64,000 nucleotides of DNA from Guillardia theta CCMP2712 (lineage: Eukaryota; Cryptophyceae; Pyrenomonadales; Geminigeraceae): positions 5,971 to 69,970 of the forward strand of contig NW_005434640.1 of NCBI RefSeq assembly GCF_000315625.1, written 5' to 3'. Of this stretch, positions 27,104 to 36,967 are shown one piece after another. The notes under the pieces are model-generated. The model saw only the letters and a program-made list of their open reading frames with translations. It made no database searches and was not told the origin of the DNA. Numbering within the stretch: the first letter of the stretch is position 1; each line of letters starts with the position of its first letter. The translations under genes were made by a program, and so were the position numbers.

Positions 27104-28965
27104 ATTTACGATCTCTTGCTGACTCGAATCACAACTTTCCCGTGAGCCCTGTGTGACTCCTGCAGCTTCAGAGCTGACGTCACCCCTTCCTTGGTGAACG
27201 CATAAGGACCCGACGGATCAATCTTGAGCAGCAGCTTGTCCTCAGTCACGTGCCTTAGGATGGTCTTGGTGGTTGTCGAGTCCCCATCAGCCACGAAGGA
27301 GATGTACCGAGGTGACCAGGGCCAGAGCCAGGTCCACAGCGCTCGCCACAGCAGGCGGCTAGCGAAGCCCGCAAGCTGGAAAGGATTGTGGATGGTCGGC
27401 TCCGGCTCGTCGCCCACTACTGCGATGAACTTCCCTCCGTCGCCTCCGCTCTTCAAGACCTTGCTCTCCTGAGCCTTGCCGAAGTGATCTCCTCCCCCGA
27501 CACAGTCCACGATGCAGTCGAACGGCTGCTCTTGGAACTCGCCGATGCTCCACCAGTCCTCTTCATTGTAGTTGATGGCCCGGTCGACCTTGAGCTCTTC
27601 CGTCAGCATCTTCACCTGCGTCGAGGTCGAGGCAACAAACGTCGCTCCCGCTACTCTTGCCAGCTGCACACAAACCGACCCAACCCCTCCCGACCCTCCC
27701 AGAACCAGCACTCGGCTCCCCGCCTTCACTCCAGCTAGCTCAACTGCCTTCAAGGCCGTAGCGGCGCTGTCCCCGCACGCCGACGCTACCTCGTCTGACA
27801 GCGAGTCTGGCGCGAGGACGCAGTTGGTAGCCTCCACCACAGCATACTCCGCCAGCGCTCCCCAGGGCTTCATCCCCATGTGACCGATGACGCGGTCGCC
27901 AGGCTTGAACTCAGCTTCCGCGTCTGCTTCCTCCACGATGCCACAAATGGTGTGGCCAGGAATGTAGGGAAACGACGGCGGGGAGATGGCAAACGACACT
28001 CGCCCGCTCATCACGTGCATATCTCCTGCGCTGGTCGCGCAGGTCAGGACGCGTACAAGGAGCTGACCTTTCTTCCTGGACGGCCGGGCGAAGTCATCGG
28101 CAAACTCAAGGATGTCTGAGTCATGGATCAGGCCGAGCGACTTGATCAAGACGGCTTTCATGGTCGATGTGGCGGGATGAACCTGAATCTGAGGGGCAAG
28201 TGAGCGTTGACAACCGCACACCTCACAATCATGCTAAAAGGTACGAATGTCAAGATCTGAGTTATCTCAAGGCATTGGGCAGGTTGATGAGTCATCTTTG
28301 TTGATGAAGGAGGAAGCGAGCACGTACGTGTCATCAGCATTGATGAGGTTTTCGTTTTCCTCGTTGGCATCGTGTCACAAAGCTTCACAACCCTCAATCA
28401 TTCTGTGCAACAAGCTGTTCGCAAACACTGTGGTTTAAGGCAAATGGTCGTGAGGACACTTGAAAGAAGATACATTTTGCGTTTCAATGCATGCGATGAT
28501 ATCAAGTAAGAAAGCTGGCAAAGGCAAACATCGGAGATGTGTTGATGCTGCACAAGGCAGAAAGCAGCAGGGAAGCAACACGTCTGTTATGGTGAGGAGT
28601 TGCATTGGTGATCGTTGGGCAATGGTAGCGATTATGGCAAGAGGAGAAGGAGTTAGGCGTACACCAAGAGGAAACAAGAATAAGATCCAGAGCAGGAGAG
28701 GGAGAAGGAGGAGATGTAGCAGAAGGAGGAGCGGCAGGGAGAGGTCTGGGGAGGAGCTTCATGGAGGCGGCAGTTCAGGGTTTTTTTTTTGGGACCGGAC
28801 AGGACAGGTCCGAGGGTCGCTTCTAGAACACCAGGGGTACTTTGATAGGGAAATGCAGGGGTACTCAAAGCCGATCGGTATCTGGGGAGCAGTAGTGTAC
28901 TGTGGTAAATGACCAGTACAGTACTACCGTAGTAGCGCGGAGAGTGAAACTTTTAGTCTACTGTG
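27104..28965 (-). repeat. Right arm of the large inverted duplication
   Basis: Reverse-complement partner of 21437-23316. The homologous outer boundary is the same GACTAAAAGTTTCACTCTC word (28945-28963), beyond which the sequence enters GC-extreme block E6. The inner boundary is the stop codon (TAA here, TAG in the left arm). Confidence 0.9.
27106..28161 (-). CDS. Quinone oxidoreductase-like MDR dehydrogenase, copy 2
   Basis: 351 residues, differing from copy 1 at only about eight positions: PGHT for PGSS, INYN for INYK, GGGD for GGGG and a small cluster near residue 285 (ISFVADGD for IAFVTDAD, TTTK for TTIK). All Rossmann-loop residues (GGSGGVGSV) and the closing VVIRV are kept, so both copies look functional. 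Changes concentrate in non-coding sequence, consistent with selection on both proteins. The upstream region lacks the TATA-like box of copy 1 but keeps the two GGGGTA words (28845, 28858). Transcription points toward the spacer and copy 1. Confidence 0.85.
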   Translation of the reverse strand: MKAVLIKSLGLIHDSDILEFADDFARPSRKKGQLLVRVLTCATSAGDMHVMSGRVSFAISPPSFPYIPGHTICGIVEEADAEAEFKPGDRVIGHMGMKPWGALAEYAVVEATNCVLAPDSLSDEVASACGDSAATALKAVELAGVKAGSRVLVLGGSGGVGSVCVQLARVAGATFVASTSTQVKMLTEELKVDRAINYNEEDWWSIGEFQEQPFDCIVDCVGGGDHFGKAQESKVLKSGGDGGKFIAVVGDEPEPTIHNPFQLAGFASRLLWRALWTWLWPWSPRYISFVADGDSTTTKTILRHVTEDKLLLKIDPSGPYAFTKEGVTSALKLQESHRAHGKVVIRVSKRS

Positions 28966-29720
28966 ATTCGTCGGGAGTCACTGGCACGATTGTCCTCGTA
29001 CTGCTTTTTAACTTAACTTTGAGTGAATATTTTAAGAGGCACAAAGAGTCGCCCGGCTTGCCGGCCTGGCACTGCCCGGCCGGCAGCCGCCAACTGAGTT
29101 CGGCCTCCGCTCCGAGTCGGAGAGGCCGCGCCGCGTCCGGCGAGCCTGGGCTCCGAGGCTCCGACACAGTGAGTCTTTCAGGCCGGGCAGCCTGAGTCAC
29201 TTGACAGTCCGACGGTCGGAAACTTCCGACGCGGGCGCCCCGGCTCAGCGGCCCGGGCCGGCGCGACCCCCGGGCCGCGTATCCGTGGCACCGTGGCACC
29301 GTGACAGGCTGAGGGCGGCGCCGCAAGGGCCCGGGCATTCAATGATTCACCTAAGTTTCAGCCCAGCCCTTTACCGTCAAAGTTAAGTTAGAAATCATCA
29401 GGAGAGTCGAGGAGGCTTGACCCGGCTGATCGGACACTGTCGCGGCACAGAGCCTCGGAGGAGAATAGACAGCGAGAACCAAACCCAATCCTGCCGACTG
29501 CTGTCCCCCAAACTTAACTGACAGTGAGTCAGCCGCCCGGCCCACTGCGCGGCAGCCCGGGCCTGCGGGCCGCGTGACTGTACGGTCCGAGTGAAACCGG
29601 TGACCTGAAACGCACTGACAGGGCCCGGCCGAGCCCGGCCCCGCCAATACTGAGTACGGGTCATTTTCAGCCTCAAACCGACCCCTTCCTAGCCCCATCG
29701 ATTTCAACAGCCCGGGACCG
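28905..29720. repeat. GC-extreme block E6 (outer flank of the right arm)
   Basis: Left edge holds CAGTACAGTACTACCGTAG and TTTTTAACTTAACTTTGAGT (29008). The centre is CCGGGC/GGCCGGC-rich. The right part repeats the E2 words in reverse (GAACCAAACCCAATCCTGC, GACTGCTGTCCCC at 29475-29510) and contains GTCAAAGTTAAGTTAG (29377). This is the clearest evidence that the blocks are related copies. Confidence 0.75.
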
Positions 29721-30456
29721 GCCCTACTGCTTGCTATCCCCTTGGCATGCCTTCAATTTGAGCAGCGCTCAGCGGCTGTTAGACATGGACGCTATCAACT
29801 GAACACTCCTGCTCCTCCCTCCTCTCATTCCCCTTGCTCTGCTCACACTGTTCCGTTCTCCCTCAGGCTCCCTCCTTAAGCTGTGTACAGGCTCAGTCAA
29901 TCAGGCATTGTGAGCCGATACAAAGTTCAAACCTGAGCTCTGGTCGGACAAACTGGGGAGGAGCGGCGAGCTGACATGCTGCAAGACGGATAAGAGGACA
30001 TAAAGGCAGACAAGAGATAACCTGAAGCTCTCAGACGGAAAAGTAGACTCAGAAGTACATCCTGGCTGAACTTCTCTTTGTTGTCGTTGCAGTTGGAAGG
30101 GACTGGAGAGGGGACGAGGGTCTATCAGAGAGGAAGCGACATCGATTGATATTGGCAGTCTACATCAGAAGCGAACTTGTTACGATGACATCGGAGACGG
30201 TGATATCTTACCTTTAATGAGCGAACAACCCCTCAGCGACTGATGCGTTCCCTTCCTTCTTCTCCCCTGTCAACATCCCTCCCTCTCTCGTTGTATCCTC
30301 ATCTTTTCTCTCCCCCTGACTCCTCCCTCGCTCTCTCCACCTCCCTCCTCAACCTCCTCAACCTCCTTCCCTCCCCCCTCAACCTCCTCCCCTCCTTCCT
30401 CTTCGCAGGCGAGCACCTTGGTGTCCGCGCACTCTCGATCGAACTCCACCGCGAGC
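29721..30456. other. 5' flank of the K+ channel gene
   Basis: No exon is certain. A pyrimidine-rich tract (30240-30410) ends in a TTCGCAG acceptor at 30410, so part of this stretch is probably an intron behind an unseen 5' exon. Confidence 0.4.
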
Positions 30457-30633
30457 ATGGACGAGGATCTTGACCCCTCGAGGTGCCTTCTGCTGGCTGC
30501 GCGAATGAGCTCACGGCAGATGCAGGCAAGGAAACCCCGGGCTGTCGCAGGTGGGCTGGTCAAGTTATGCCTCTTCCACCAGCTTCCTGATCAATAAGGT
30601 TGCTGCTGCTTCTGCTGCTTCTGCTGCTGCTCC

Positions 30634-30693
<60 letters not shown>

Positions 30694-32357
30694 TGCTGCT
30701 GCTGAACCTGCTGCAGCGATCAGTCTTTATGCCCCTGTGGGTCTTCTTGGACATTCCTGCCTCTTCTCTTGCGGTACGACTTGCTCCTGCTCGGGGCTCA
30801 GTGTCTTGCTCATGGCAGCTACAGGCGAGGGCGTGGTCGACAATTCTCTCCCTAATCATCACGCTCAGTTGCGTCTCCTTTGTCACGCAGTCGCTACCCC
30901 AGTACTACTTCAGCACCAACCTCGCGTTTGACACCATCGAAGTCACGTGCATCGTCATCTTCACGGTCGAGTACACATTACGATGGATCACCTGCCCCTA
31001 CGACGGTCAGTCTGAGCTGCTAGCAAGAGACTCGCGCTGACTCGCGTGCTCAGGGATGGAGTTCTCGTGGTCGGAGTACTTGAGAAGCAGGGCCAAGTTC
31101 ATGGTGAAGGCGATGAACGTGGTCGACCTCGTCGCGATCCTCCCCTACTACATCGAGCTGGTTGTCAATTCCATCCTGGGCAGCTCCAGCAGCAACACGT
31201 CGATCTTGGTGGTGGCAAGGGTTGTTCGCATCACGAGGATCTTTCGACTGTTCAAGCTGGGCAAGAACTACGACGGGATAGAGATCTTGTTCTTGACCTT
31301 GAGGAAGAGCGGAGTATTCCTCTTCACTGTCGTGTTCCTCATCCTCCTCTTCCAAGTCCTCTTCGGCTCGCTCCTCTTCTTCTTCGAAGGAGGCTCCAAC
31401 TGCGTCATCGCTTACGCCTGCACCGGCGGCGCTGACAGCGGGGTGGACTGCACAATCCTAGAGCTCCCTGATGGGTCGGTGATGGACATCCCTGCCCAGC
31501 AAGCGCGGATGAGCTACTGCATGCATCCCTGGGTCAACGATACCGCCCTGTGTTCCAACGATGGTCTAGTGGCTAACAACAGCAAGGCTGGGCAGTGTCA
31601 ACAGGGCTCGACATGCGTCGACGTCGGCAACGTCTGCTTCTCAGGCTCCGAAATGCTCAGCGCCCTGCCCGTTGGGTCCAAAGTGAAGCTCAATTCCATC
31701 CCCATGTGCATGTGGTGGGCCCTCGTGACCATGTGAGCACTCGCCTGCTCGCCTGCTCGCCTGCTCGCCGGGGACGCTGACGATGTCCAGGTGCTGTGTG
31801 GGGTTCGGGGACGTGGTGCCTGAGACGTCCTACGGCAAGGTGCTGGGGTGTATCGCAGCTCTGACAGGGCTAGTGGTGCTGGCGATGCCCACGACGGTGC
31901 TAGGAGGGACGTTCTCTGACATCTACGAGGAATATTACAGGAGGAAGAACGAGAAGGAGGTAGGAGGGCGGTGGAGTGGAGGGCACGTGATGACTGTAGC
32001 AGACTGAGAGCGAGAATGAGAACGAGGACATACCCAAGGGGCTGAAGGGAACGAACAGCAAGCATCTCAATCGAATGATTGTGGCGAAGCAGCTGGCGCA
32101 GAAGAAAGGGCCGAAGATACCTCAAGAGTTGATAGCCAACATCATAGAAGACAACCCTGTAACTTCCCAGGAGAAGATCTTCCAGGCGTTCAAAGAGCTC
32201 GATATTGCCGTGGCCAGGAAGGTGCGCTGGTCCCTGCTGCTTTCTTGAGCTGGATGTTGATGGCCCTTAGGTGTTGTGGAGTGAGTTCAGGGCGGAGCTG
32301 CGGGAGAAGAGCCGGAGCAAGCTGCAGGAGGTGATGGAAGAGATGGAGCAGACATGA
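30457..32357 (+). CDS. Voltage-gated potassium channel alpha subunit
   Basis: Seven exons in phase: 30457-30550, 30724-30773, 30819-31005, 31054-31732, 31791-31959, 32003-32221 and 32271-32357, giving about 494 residues. S1 follows the typical FLDIPASSLALQARAWS entry; S2 ends in FTVEYTLRW with the conserved acidic and aromatic residues. S3 is VVDLVAILPYYIEL. S4 is the voltage sensor, RVVRITRIFRLFKLG, with Arg/Lys every third position. After S5 comes a long Cys-rich extracellular turret (about 100 residues, many Cys), then the pore helix (MCMWWALVTM) and filter CCVGFGD, followed by S6 with PTTVLGG, the Kv-type hinge region. The C-terminus is a charged helix (KLQEVMEEMEQT). This is a Shaker/Kv-like plasma- or endomembrane channel for K+. 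Oddities are the CC in place of the usual TT before VGFGD and the large turret. A CTG array fills intron 1. The start ATG could be preceded by another exon. Confidence 0.88.
30601..30715. repeat. CTG/TTCTG trinucleotide array in intron 1 of the K+ channel gene
   Basis: CTG units with occasional TTCTG interruptions occupying most of the intron 30551-30723. Confidence 0.9.
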
Positions 32358-32407
32358 CATGCCATTGCTGAGAGATCTCGAATATTTACAGCTGTTACAT
32401 TAAATTG

Positions 32408-35400
32408 CTAAACCTTGCGATATATCTTCAGCTTCTCCACTGCTGCTTCTCGCAGGGCATCAAGAACCTCTTCGTTCACCGCGTCCTTACCCTTGTCCCC
32501 TTCCTCCATCACCCTGTCGCCTGCGCCCAGCTTAGGAAGGGGGAGGAACTGGCCAGGTTTGCCCGGAGCCTCCGCATCTACCCATAGATCAGACTCCAGT
32601 GGAAAGTGACTTGACTGGATGTGGCTACCAGGAAGCGGAGGAGCTCGGCACAACTGCTTCGACGTTACTCCCTGTCCGTTGACCCGCGGCGGAAGGACCC
32701 TCTTGCCTCCGATCTTGAGCTGGAAGCTGTCAGATACCCGAGAGCTGCACTTGCTCTCTACCTCGCTCTGATTGGAACACACACCAGTCTCACTCTGCAA
32801 CACCATCGTCATCCAACGATCAACGATCGCTCCAGGCACCTGGCATGCGCTCCCATGCTCGCTCTCCGCGTCCTCTTGCCCCTGCTCGCTCGTCATGCAA
32901 CACATGCTTCATCATCCTGCGCACCGGGTACTGCCTCGCTTGCACCACGTGCATGCCCGTCCCCTTGCGAGCGAGGCGCATGGAGGCCATCAGGTCCACC
33001 TGTTCGCCAAGTCAGTGCGAGGCAGGAGGAGTGGGGCATGACCTTGTTGTTGAGCTGATGCTTCTGGAGAGGGCTCAAGATCACTGCTCGCGGATTCTTC
33101 GCGCTCTTATGAGCTCCAGGAGGGCTGCAAGCAGCGACCTGTAAGGGGAGCTGGGAAGGCAGGAAGAGGCGCAGACCTGCTGGAGGGGCTGGCCCGGTGA
33201 GGCACCCCGGACTTGATATTCCTGAAGCACGTGAGGGGGGGAGAGCGAAGGCGAGAGCGCTTACTTGGAGTCTTCTTGAACTTCCTCCCTGTTCAGCGTC
33301 TTGTCTCTGCAAGAGAAGCTCAGCGTTGATCATGCGTTGAATGTAAAGTAAGTTGAGCTGACCTCTCATTTGCGCTGTTTGGCCTCCTGAGTCTGTTCCT
33401 AGCGGAGGAAACAGTCGGCGACCTCTCACTAGACCTCGAGCTGTTCGACTTCTTTTCCTCCGCTTTCTGTTGGTCAGGAGCAGGAGTCTCTTGCTTCAAA
33501 CTCTGCTTATCTTCACTTCAGGCATGCATCCCTCAGTCTCATCTCCCCACCTTGGACTCGACAGCTTCATTGGCCTTCACCTTCGCTTCTCTCAGACCCG
33601 TTCACAACTGCAAACAGAGTCTCACCTCAACACATGCATCGAAGGCCCCGAAGAGCGTCCGGACGACAGGGTCCGAGGTTTCTTCTACAAGTACGTGTTA
33701 GTCCTAATCTCTCAACGAATGCTGGGATGTGGCAGAGGGCGTGGCAGCAGGTCAAAGTCGAGGGGAAGGTGGGGGAATGATGGTATACTCGTTTTCTCAG
33801 CTTGCAGGCAGTCATCGAACGCAAGCAGCAACGCCTGCACCACGTTTCTGAGCTCGCAGGATAGAGATCAACGGCCTCTACCTTGTTCACTTTTTCCGAG
33901 GGTTCCCCCGTGGGCGTTGGGCAGTCCACGTACGAGACAACCTCAGCTTGAGACTCCTGCAAGTCCACCGGTAAACTTCGCGCCTCGAGCTCTCCATTGC
34001 TCCTTCCCACCTGAGGGATAGGCATCTCTTCGAAGTCACACAGGAGGGAGTTCTATCAAGGAGGTCAGAACAAGTCCACCAGCGGGCAGGTCGGAACAAC
34101 CCCCTCAATGAAAGACTCGTTGCTCTGTCCTCTCTGCGGGGAGTACCAAAGTTGTCCGCTGAGATCATGCTGAATGCTGTCGACGTTGTCAATGCTGATC
34201 ATATCCTGAGCTCCCATGTCCTCGAGGATGAGCCCGACTTCATCCACATCTAGTCGGTCTTGCCTGCACCAGAATTCTTCAGTTTCTCTCAGGTACCATT
34301 GTGAGCCTCACTTGTTGTGATCGTCTGAGCTGCAAGATAGACAGATCGCGCAGTCCGAGGCCATCGAGGCAACTTCGTCTACCTGCAAATTCTGATTCTC
34401 AGAGCCGCAGGAGAATGACGGCAAGGTGTGAACCTTGGATGCTCTTCCCTCTCGAGGTCCAGACCTGAACCAGACGCATTCAGACATCGAGGGGCAAACC
34501 ATCACAAGCATGTACAGAATCTTTTGGAGTGTTGTAACGAGCTTCTTGGAAGCAGGGTCATCGAGTTTAGAGTCAAGGATGTCAAAACGCTGGCTCGTAG
34601 GATCCTTATCCTCCTTCGCGCCTCTGTCGCCCTCTGCTTGCCAATCCACCTCTTCAACATCCAGGTCGAGGTGATCGCTCAAAATCTCTCTGTTTCAAGT
34701 GCATAAGGACTCCTTCGAGTTCTCATGGAAACTTCACCCAGCTGGAGGAATTTTGTGGCCTTCAGCCTTGTCAGCTTCTTTGCCTTGCGATTCCTGCATC
34801 ACAACCATCAGCTAGCCCGAGTCTCAACACTATTTTTTACCAAAGATGAATCTGCTTCAAGAGCGGCAGGTGCAGGTTTGGGGGATCCACTGATTCAATC
34901 AGTCAGAATACAGCAGAAACAGGGATCAATGCTCGCACAGGAAAACTCGGTGCTCAAGGACTATCGGCACAGGAGAGCGTCCCCTCGGGCAACGCTCTTC
35001 CAAGCTGATGCAACCACGAGAGGTATGAGTATTGGAGAGGACCAGAAGTAATAGCGAGCTCATTCCGAACCTTATTGCTTCAACTTGCTCGCTCCCTCTC
35101 GCATCCTGTTGTTCATGATGCGGATCTGCATCCTGTTTGCCTGTCAGATACTAAGTGCAGCAGCACTGCTGCCGCTGACCTGGGCAGCTGGCTGATCCTG
35201 AGTGCCATCATCCTTGTACTACTACACGTCAGAAGCAAGAGGAGGTGCACAAGTTTCAAGGAACCAGGTCAAGGAGATTTCGACGAACGGCTTTTAGTGC
35301 TGATTTCTGCCCTGTTTTCTTGTCACAAAGCAGATCGTTGCCTCCACTTATTTGATCCCTTACCGATTATTCCATCCAAGACTTTCCCTCCTGTGGCAGC

Positions 35401-36051
35401 GTCCTCCGAGGTCAGGCCTTTATATTCTGAGCTGAACCATCGGGAGATTTCAGTAAAGACCCAACGAGAAAATGCTGGCGGGGGAACTGGCAACAAGCAG
35501 ATTTCATACCTCAGCTCGTGTTCGACTGGACGACCTTTGTCTTGCACAACAGTCTTTGAGTTTGAGAGGAGGCGGATCTCGAAGTCAATCGACTTGATGT
35601 CTGTTGCAAGCTGCATTAACTGAGAGCGCTCACTCTCTATATCTTCTGACGGCGTGCTGGGCTTTGAAATGAACTCCATCATCCTTGCAGCAACACGAAT
35701 GAGAAAGGAAAGTAGCCAAAAATTGTTGAGAACAGACCTGTTCTTCTTTGTGCGGTATTGCTTGCGGAGAAACTTTTTCATTCTCAGCAAGGCATTGAAC
35801 TTCCAGTCTTGCTGCGAAGAGTCCAGGCCCTTTGGACTGAGTCTGCTGCCGTCGACCGTGTTGTCGCTAACACTGTCTTCCCTCATCAGCTTCTTCTGTG
35901 CAGACACCAGCAGCGAAATCTTCTGCAGCAGCCTCTGACGATTCTCCTTCTCAATCCTCAATGACGAGCTCATGTCCTGAGTATTGTGCAAGGTCAACGT
36001 CCTCTCGCTCTGCAAGAAACTAGCTTCGAGGTCCGCCACGAGCTGCTCGAG
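32408..36051 (-). CDS. Large unrecognised protein with coiled-coil N-terminus and RPNSA motif
   Basis: Multi-exon gene; phase-verified exons include 36051-35510, 35431-35364, 35311-35265 and 35218-35180, then exons near 34793-34737, 34681-34430, 34390-34310, 34275-34115, 34065-33870, 33455-33360 and 33310-33260, with the last stretch ending at the stop at 32408. The N-terminal exon encodes a coiled coil (LEASFLQSERTLTLHNTQ, RIEKENRQRLLQKISLL) and a basic region (MKKFLRKQYRTKKNRS). The middle is acidic (HLDLDVEEVDWQAEGD, DVDEVGLILEDMGAQD). A Ser/Arg region with RRPNSANER follows, and the C-terminus is a helical KDAVNEEVLDALREAAVEKL. Total about 700 residues. No family recognised. The first coding exon and the joins at 33.9-33.4 kb and 33.0-32.9 kb are uncertain. 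It is convergent with the K+ channel gene. Confidence 0.6.
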
Positions 36052-36719
36052 CTGTTGGTGAAAGTTACGACTGGGAGGGCTTCAGGTAGAAGAGACCTCG
36101 TTGAAAAATGAGGATGGAGTGTGCCTTGAGTGATCAGCGGCCGCTGCCATGGCGCGAAATGGTTCGGCCGTTGGTGACAATTCCAACATCTGTTATCCTA
36201 CGACATGTTACAGGGGGTACGCATCTTGGGTGCAGCGAGATAGATCATATCCAGCAAATTAGGCAGATAAAAGCAAGAGAATGCGATGATTCGACGCATG
36301 GCTAGGGAGGAATAACGCGGATAGAAGAAAGTGAAAATCGCTTCAGAGGAGGGGAAGACCATTCGTGAAAGGTAAGGATGGATGAAAGCAACGCCACATC
36401 GTGTTGAATGAAGGAGAAACGCGGAAAGATGAGAATAGAGGCATATGAGAACATTCAAAGATGCCAGAGGCGAGAAGTTTGACAGGATGGAAAAATAATG
36501 AGAGGGAATTTAGGTAGGAAAGGAAAGAGCGAGGGAGGGAGAAGAGAGGGTTAGCACAAGAGGGAGGCACGAGTGGAAGGATAGAAAGAGGTAGCGAGGA
36601 AGTGAGACACATGGAGAGTGAGAGGAGGAGAGGGAGAGATAGTGAGAGGTCAGCGGCTGGTGGAGCATCAGCGCGTTTGTGTGCATGCGCGGGAAGCGAA
36701 ATGGCAAATGCGCGGGATT

Positions 36720-36935
36720 CGAAAGATGTAGGTCATATCCGGTACCCCTGAAATGAAAGACAAAAAGAGGGGTACATGAAAACGTAGAACCCCTCCATAA
36801 ACACTGAAAAACAGGGGTTGCTATGTGCCACCTAGACCCCATGTTTTCTATTAAATTGACTGATGGGGTAGGGTCATCATAACACCCGTCTAAATCAGGT
36901 GTGATTTTGGGGTGGTGACCTAGTCCCCTTCTCTT
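36720..36935 (+). promoter_or_regulatory. C-rich TACCCC tract upstream of SAS-6
   Basis: GGTACCCC, GAGGGGTAC, GAACCCC, ACAGGGG, TGGGGTAGGG and TTTGGGGTGG words within 200 bp, ending 40 bp before the SAS-6 start codon. Similar tracts precede other genes in this window. Confidence 0.45.
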
Positions 36936-36967
36936 CCCTTCTGAGGACGGTTTTCCCGCCAATCGCC

